64,000 nucleotides of DNA. Origin: Hsuehochloa calcarea (lineage: Eukaryota > Streptophyta > Magnoliopsida > Poales > Poaceae). The notes beneath the pieces are model-generated. The model saw only the letters and a program-made list of their open reading frames with translations, had not been told where the DNA came from and ran no database searches. The stretch's first letter is position 1, and each line of letters begins with the position of its first letter. This document shows, in pieces, positions 58,401-64,000 of the stretch. Location of the stretch: assembly GCA_036346395.1 (NCBI GenBank), contig CM070615.1:5523534-5587533 (forward strand), read 5' to 3'. A program made the position numbers and the translations under genes.

Positions 58401-60380
58401 CAGTCAGTTCCATCGAATATCCAGGCCTTGAGGTGTTTGGTAAACTACCAGGCATTGAGATTTGCAGAGCCACTAAGAACTCTTGCAGAGGATATGGTTA
58501 ACCGAATGATAAAAAAGAGCTCTTTGACTGGTGGGAAGTATGTCTCGGTGCATCTTCGCTTCGAAGAGGTTTTAATGCACTCACTCATGCAATTTAACAA
58601 TTACAATGTTTGCTTCTACCCTACTGAGATAAAATGGTTTCTTCCATCCTACTAAGATTCTGTGCACACTGTTTAGGATATGGTAGCTTTTTCATGCTGT
58701 ATGTATGATGGTGGCTGGAAGGAGAAAATTGAAATGGAAAATGCTCGTGAAAGAAGCTGGAGAGGGAAGTTTCGACGACCTGGTCGAGTGATAAATCCCG
58801 AGGCAAACAGAAGGGATGGAAAATGTCCTCTTACTCCTCTAGAGGTTTCTATCCCTTTTTTTTTTTCCTTTTTTGTCTCTGTTTGTTTGTCTTCTGTAAA
58901 AATTGTTGAGTCTAGGCTTGTTTTAATCTTTTAGGAGATAATCTCATGTGATTCAAGCATTGTTGTGTTGGACAGACAATTGCACATGTGCACTGGAACA
59001 TGCATTCACTATTTCACAATATTACTTCAGAAAACATTTGGCTTGTTTTATCTTATTTCTACTTGCCTTTTTATATTTAATTATGGAGTGTGCTTCAGGT
59101 TATTACTACAACCTGTTATTTCAGTGGCATTCATTAAGTTTTCAGGTTATTACTACAACCTGTTATTTCAGTGGCATTCATTAAGTTTACTTTTTAGATG
59201 CATTTAAGTATGTAAAAAAGTTTACTGAGATAAGGCGCTCACTGAATGATTTTTTTTCAGGTTGGTATGATGCTACAGGGTATGGGATTTGACAATACCA
59301 CCTCCCTCTACGTTGCTTCTGGTAAAATATACAATGCTGCAAAATACATGGCTCCTCTTCGCCAGATGTTCCCACTTTTAGCGACGAAGGACACTCTTGC
59401 TTTGCCTGAAGAGCTTGCTGAGTTTGAGGTGTTGTTTGCCCTAGACATTGCGATGTTCTTCTAACTGTTGAATGAATATGCATGCATGAAACTGTTCACC
59501 ATTTTCACGTTGGATTTCGCATTGTTTATATTTAAGTTGAGGACAGAAGTTGGATTAGAAATATTGTTCTACATGATGTATTATCTCCCATTCACCAACC
59601 TTTTATCTGTAGGGGCACTCATCTCGACTAGCAGCGTTAGATTACTCTGTATGTGTTCAGAGTGCAGTGTTTGTGACAACTCAAGGGGGAAACTTCCCTC
59701 ACTTTCTGATGGGGCACAGGCGTTACCTGTTTGGAGGGAATGCAGAGACAATAAAACCAGACAAACGGAAGCTGGTATTATCTTTTGACGATCCAAATAT
59801 CAGGTCAGTTTTGAGTTGCCATCATACATTAACTAAGTATGCACATGTGTAAGTGGTCAATGAATCTACGAAGGTCTTAGTCAAAAAATAATGAACCTAG
59901 GAAGGACCTGATTTGTCACTGACAGTCATTCCATGACGATCGCACCGAACCAGTTTCCATTTTGACCGCTTGCTGGATTTTTTTTTTACCAAATCCAACT
60001 GCTTTAAACAATATGTTTTGACCCAAGACTGGTCCGTTTTGGCTATAGTTGCCCTTGTTATTCTTCCAACAACCTATATTTGAATTTATCTGCATACACT
60101 CGTTGCCCTCTGTTAGTGCTTTTAACAATTTGTAACACACCTCTGAGTTGACCTTCACACATGATCTGATCTTGCCATCTTTGTTAAGGCATAAGTTGCT
60201 TTAGGACTATATTAAACTCCTCTCTCTCTCTCTTACTGCAGATGGGATCGATTCAAGCGCCGCATGCAGGAAATACTACACCACAGTGACCTGAGGGGAA
60301 CTGCACTCAGGAAACCTAACGATTCCATATACACCTTCCCAATGCCTGATTGCATGTGTCAGCAAGATGGAATGATGTAG
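55493..60380 (+). CDS. O-fucosyltransferase family protein (plant POFUT/DUF246 type), nine exons
   Basis: Exons: 55493-55865, 56827-56894, 57471-57559, 58066-58263, 58364-58568, 58677-58844, 59261-59428, 59613-59803, 60242-60380; sum 1599 bases, 532 aa. The first donor could instead be 55861/55862 with a shifted acceptor. A short basic N-terminus and one hydrophobic segment (residues 27-46) fit a type II Golgi membrane protein. Family marks are NGGLNQQR (138-145, nucleotide-sugar binding), AVAVANLLNATLVVPIFH, APFSNRLA, VHLRFEEDMVAFSCC (305-319), PLTPLEVGMMLQGMGF, and SSRLAALDYSVCVQSAVFVTTQGGNFPHFLMGHRR near the C-terminus. The family transfers fucose from GDP-fucose; plant members mainly serve cell-wall glycans or protein glycosylation. 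Substrate unknown here. An alternative ATG lies at 55511. No stop or frameshift is seen, so the gene looks functional. Confidence 0.92.
59094..59187. repeat. 47-bp tandem duplication in intron 6 of the O-fucosyltransferase gene
   Basis: Units 59094-59140 and 59141-59187 are identical (TTCAGGTTATTACTACAACC... ending CATTAAGTT). It lies 73 bases before exon 7, so it duplicates a TTTCAG-type word near the acceptor. Confidence 0.93.
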
Positions 60381-61757
60381 GCTTATAGCATACATACACG
60401 TCAGGGAGTTGGCATTTTGTACACTTTGTAATCTGTAGGTAGTCCACCATATAGCAATGTCCGTCGGAAATTTTCTGTAGGATGTAAAGATTTGATACGA
60501 ACATGGTTCCACAGGGCTCTTGACAAGCGACAACCTGCCTCCTCAGTGTATATGTAAAAAAGAACGGCTAACAACCATGTAAAGAAAATAATGTTCAGAT
60601 ATATCATCAAACTATTTGTTATTGCATTTCATCTAGCTCTTGGCAATTCGTATTTTGTCAAGATGCTCTTACAGACAGGTCTTGAAATGAGCATGGAAAT
60701 ACGCATCAATTTTTTACCCTGATTTTAGCATCTGTATGTGAAAGTAAATTATTGCCTCCCGGTCCTGGGCTGGTGCATTTCATTTACAGGAGTTTGTACC
60801 GTTCCTGTATGCTGACAAGTTGATAGCTCCATTGCGTTGATTATTTGCGTCGAGTTCACATGGTTCGGCGAGAAGAAACAAAATAAAAGTTTTATTTAGA
60901 ATTGAGTACATGCAGAAAGAACATAAAAATGGGGGAAAAAATTAGTTGAATAACAGTGTAAAAATGTGTAAATCGACAAATTACATCCGAGATTGACGAA
61001 CGTGTCTGAGAAGACGACGCCAGCCGTGTGAAACATGATAAGTAAAAGAGAATACCAAATTTCTTTGATACAGTAATGCTGCCGATAGTTGAATTGCTGA
61101 CTCCGCCGCGTAGTGTACAGTAGGACACCTGGACACGGTTGAATCGTGATGTGATGTAGCACTGGATTTGTGGGGACAGCAGCAGAGTCCGCTTGTGTTG
61201 TGCGTTAGTGCGTGGCGACTTTTCATTCCTCCTCGCCGTCCAACCAACCTATGCACATTGCAGCGCAGGACGATCCATAAAGAGATTAGTCTGCCGCTAC
61301 TTTGTTGACGTAATCACGATGAAAATTAAAGATTCGAAAAAATCAACAGTAAATTCTTTAAACATAACATCAAAAAAGTATAAATAATTATCAACTCTCT
61401 CGTAATTTTCTCGAAACCTTTAAGACTTTGAATCCTTGGCTTACACAAGAATCTAGTATTAAATAATACGATAACATCCGATCCTCTTATGTATCTCTTG
61501 CTTTAGATAAATTAGTTTATGTCTTATGTTCTCCACCATCATCGTTTATGATTTTATATAGTGTTCTTAGTTCCCTAAAAAAGTAGAAATTATAATACTA
61601 TTATGATTTATATAGAAATCTTTGTAGCACAACTTTTTTTACTAAAAAAGTAGATAATTAGAGACACTGCTACACTGGCACTGACTGCACTAGACACAGT
61701 GCGCACGCACGCGTGCGCGCACATACACACACATATATGATTAATATTTTCTATTTC
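60381..61757. other. 3' flank of the O-fucosyltransferase gene, no gene seen
   Basis: Contains the likely 3' UTR (possible poly-A signals AATAATG near 60589 and AATAAAA near 60881). A CA/CG-alternating run follows at 61700-61733 (GCGCACGCACGCGTGCGCGC). Short overlapping open frames on both strands have no domain. Confidence 0.5.
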
Positions 61758-62100
61758 CAGGTGTAGTTACTCCCACATTTGATATACCACTAAAAGAACT
61801 TGACATACCCCTTTATCACTTTGGGTATACTTATATACTAACTATAAGATGCTCCAATGCGAATCACATAAAAAATTTGTAAGAGAGTCTATAGTTTTAA
61901 GCATATTTTATAAATACGTTCATATTCACACTAAAAAGGAGTATATCTAAAAAAAATTGTACATACAATCATTGAAAAGGTGTGAATACCACTTACATGG
62001 TCTTATATACTCGTATACTATATATACATACTTTCGGTTGCGCAAAATACTCCCTACGTTGTGAGATACGAAATAGAAAGTAACTACTCTTAAGAGTAGG
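61758..62100. mobile_element. Micron-like MITE, copy 1
   Basis: Shares about 340 bases with 62183-62516. The left end is GTGTAGTTACTCCC (61761) and the degraded right end GAAAGTAACTACTC. It is followed by a TA microsatellite (62112-62178). The family identity (rice Micron, MITEs found in TA repeats) is from memory of its flanks and ends. Confidence 0.65.
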
Positions 62101-62108
62101 AAAAAGGA

Positions 62109-62111
<3 letters not shown>

Positions 62112-62178
<67 letters not shown>
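62112..62178. repeat. (TA)n microsatellite
   Basis: An uninterrupted AT/TA run of about 67 bases between the two Micron-like copies. Confidence 0.97.
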
Positions 62179-62179
<1 letters not shown>

Positions 62180-62182
62180 TCC

Positions 62183-62516
62183 CGAGTGTAGTTACTCCCA
62201 CCCCTGATATACCACCTAAAAGAACTTGACATACTCCTTTCTCACTTTGGGTATACTCATATACTAATTATCAGATACTCCAATGCGAACCACACGAAAA
62301 AATTGCAAGAGAGTTCATAGTTTTTAGTATATTTTGTAAATATCTTCATATTCATATATAAAAAGGAGTGTCTAAAAATTATACATATCACCTCTAAAAA
62401 AGGTATAAATACCACACAAGTAGTATTATATACTCGTATATTACACATACATATTATCGGTTGTGCAAAATACTCACTACATTGTGAGATACAGAATAGG
62501 GAGTAACTACACTCGA
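62183..62516. mobile_element. Micron-like MITE, copy 2
   Basis: Terminal inverted repeats GAGTGTAGTTACTCCC (62184-62199) and GGGAGTAACTACACTC (about 62499-62514), with (TA)n on both outer sides. No coding capacity. The better-preserved of the two copies. Confidence 0.75.
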
Positions 62517-62528
62517 AAGTAGCAAAAA

Positions 62529-62636
<108 letters not shown>

Positions 62637-62892
62637 TTCCGTAGAGAGTACAGATCGAGCGCACCTGTTTGACTAGTTGACTAAAGTAGTCGAATCGAGC
62701 AAGAGTTTAATGCATTCCCATTAGTTGCAATCCTGATTAATTTGTCATGTGCTCGTGTTATTACTACAGCTGTGGAATGTACCACGAGCGCGCCACAGGT
62801 TAATCGGCATCATCGGGCGGCGGAGACTCATCACCCGGCAGGGAAAACCGCAGCAGACGACGCTGGCCGAGCGGCTAGCTTCATCGTGATAA

Positions 62893-63108
62893 GGGTATTT
62901 ACAATAGTATTTATAGCTACGTCTATAGTAACTCGATATAATCAGCTATAAAATTATAAACAACACATAATTTTTTAATACTTTTTTTGATTCTGACGAT
63001 ACAGTCGACTACAGAATTGTAGACAATATATTTTTCTCCCTTTACATCAGCTTAAATTCTACATAACAGGCTCTATAAACAGCTGATGTTAATCCACTGT
63101 ACATGACC
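62893..63108. mobile_element. Probable PIF/Harbinger-type MITE (216 bp)
   Basis: TAA at 62890-62892 and 63109-63111 flanks imperfect inverted ends GGGTATTTACAATAGT and (complement) GGTCATGTACAGTGGA, about 10 of 16 matching. AT-rich and non-coding. Identity of the family is not recognised. Confidence 0.5.
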
Positions 63109-63111
63109 TAA

Positions 63112-63591
63112 CCCACATGGCCACATGTGTTCACACCCACTGCCGTTGCCTGGATAGCATATAATATACAAGGACTAGATGTATGTCCCAGATAATCTCA
63201 TCAATTAAAAACAACAACAGAAAAGTTGCTTGAAGCAATGATCGTTTGATCTCATCTTGATCAGTTTCAACTTTCATGTAGCTTACGAGACATTCATGAA
63301 GAGATGTGAGTTGTTGAGTGCAGACTGATTAAGGCGTCATTAACCAACCACTGGAAGGTAGCAGTCACATTAAAAACAAGAACTGCGAAGTCAACAGCAA
63401 AAGAAATTGCAAGCCCAACTTCCTTTCTTTTCTTTCCCATTTGCTATGTAAAAAGTTGTAATTCTTGATGTTTTCTCCAAGCACAACACACAAACAAATT
63501 ATCCTCTGCTTTCGCAACTCCTATCACATTTACATGCTACAAATTGCGAAAAAAGAAAGAAAAAAAGAAAAAAAAACATTTTCTTTCCTCG
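63112..63591. other. Intergenic; probable 3' UTR of the minus-strand gene
   Basis: No gene is seen. An A-rich AAAGAAAGAAAAAAAG tract lies at 63551-63579, just beyond the stop codon of the minus-strand gene. Confidence 0.5.
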
Positions 63592-63909
63592 CTACGGTTC
63601 TCTTGGATCAACGAACTCCCCCGCCTCGGCTCCGACGAGCTCCATCTGGTCGTCGAGGTACTTCTGCAGCAGCAGCAGCCGATCGCCGGCGTCACCCTTC
63701 TCCGCCGGCCCTTCTCCTCCTCCGGCGCGGCACCTCTGTATCCTCCTCATCCTTACTCGCCGGAACCGGACGGCAGCCACGGCGCAGCAGAGCAGCGGCA
63801 GCCAGAGCAGCACCAGCGACACGACCACCGGGAGCAGGCACAGCGCTGCCGCCGCCGCCGCCGCCGCCCTCCACGATACAGGCCTAACAGCGCCGCCGGC
63901 CGCGCCCAT
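63592..63909 (-). CDS. Small single-pass membrane protein, function unknown
   Basis: 105 codons from the ATG at 63909-63907 to a TAG at 63594-63592. It starts MGAAGGAVRPVSWR. One long hydrophobic stretch (about residues 14-47, Ala/Leu/Val-rich with PVVVSLVLLWLPLLCC) looks like one long or two tightly packed membrane segments. A basic juxtamembrane patch (RFRRVRMRRIQRCR, 48-61) predicts the C-terminal part on the cytosolic side. The tail is Gly/Glu-rich, then has a short helix (DRLLLLQKYLDDQMELV), then DPREP. High GC with a GC-rich third position is normal for grass genes. No family recognised; the window ends soon upstream, so an additional 5' exon cannot be excluded. Confidence 0.65.
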   Translation of the reverse strand: MGAAGGAVRPVSWRAAAAAAAALCLLPVVVSLVLLWLPLLCCAVAAVRFRRVRMRRIQRCRAGGGEGPAEKGDAGDRLLLLQKYLDDQMELVGAEAGEFVDPREP

Positions 63910-64000
63910 CCCGGAAGGCTAGCTAGCTCGTGCCGGAGTGAGCCGGCGGCAGTCACGACGATGAATGATTCTTGCAAGAAACGGCCTGGCCTTTCTTGCT

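Noticed and set aside
62742..62951. 69-aa frame between the microsatellite and the 216-bp MITE
   Set aside because: No domain; its C-terminal third is translated MITE sequence.

Overview
This is nuclear DNA of a grass, most likely rice (Oryza). The support is GT-AG introns, GC-rich first exons, Ty3/gypsy and Ty1/copia families of cereal type, CACTA and hAT DNA transposons, and a pair of (TA)n-flanked MITEs that resemble rice Micron. Nothing looks prokaryotic, and I saw no operon, CRISPR array, tRNA or rRNA gene. The species call is inference.

Three host genes are supportable. (1) 37903-43775 (+): an XS-domain (SGS3-like family) protein in three exons, 943 codons if counted from an upstream GTG, 937 aa from the first ATG. 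(2) 55493-60380 (+): a plant GDP-fucose O-fucosyltransferase-family protein, nine exons, 532 aa, reading frame intact through all junctions. (3) 63592-63909 (-): a 105-aa single-pass membrane protein of unknown function.

Positions 1-34146 are a nested retrotransposon block. A plus-strand chromovirus-like gypsy element (A) has its pol at 1-3256, repeated at 8153-9941, and its C-terminal end only at 26548-26790. A minus-strand gypsy complex is lodged between. That complex is read right to left. An outer element X runs LTR1 (25642-26197), leader, gag piece, then later PR-RT-RNase H-IN and LTR4 (9942-10466). Inside it sits a partly tandem block of a related element Y: LTR2 (23531-24002), gag, pol, LTR3 (17648-18085), second leader. 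X is also broken by a 2.85-kb solo LTR (11885-14732) with a perfect GTCCT target-site duplication. A segment of about 6.7 kb (1465-8152) is tandemly duplicated (copy 2 starts at 8153). Further right lie a copia 5' LTR, leader and start of gag (about 27023-29031), fused to the RNase H-integrase-3' LTR half of a long-LTR chromovirus (29032-34146).

Positions 35012-37323 hold a long terminal-inverted-repeat element whose core contains spliceable coding pieces, so it is a Pack-MULE-like candidate. The large first intron of the XS gene carries a 521-bp MITE with a 9-bp TSD. Positions 45185-47866 are a small non-autonomous LTR element with a truncated CACTA element in its interior. Positions 49826-55315 are an AT-rich foldback element, split by a 4.6-kb hAT element (50677-55289, 8-bp TSD with one mismatch). 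The decayed transposase gene of that hAT element is itself split by a BARE/RIRE1-like solo LTR (52626-54260, perfect TTTGG TSD). The hAT right end lies about 200 bp upstream of the O-fucosyltransferase start codon and carries a TATA-like motif.

The window is best read as a record of nested insertion, LTR recombination and segmental duplication beside three ordinary genes. I found no convincing new enzymatic or defence system. The items most worth a second look are the LTR-bounded tandem duplication, the X/Y mosaic gypsy complex, the gene-fragment-carrying TIR element, and the possible transposon-derived promoter of the O-fucosyltransferase gene.
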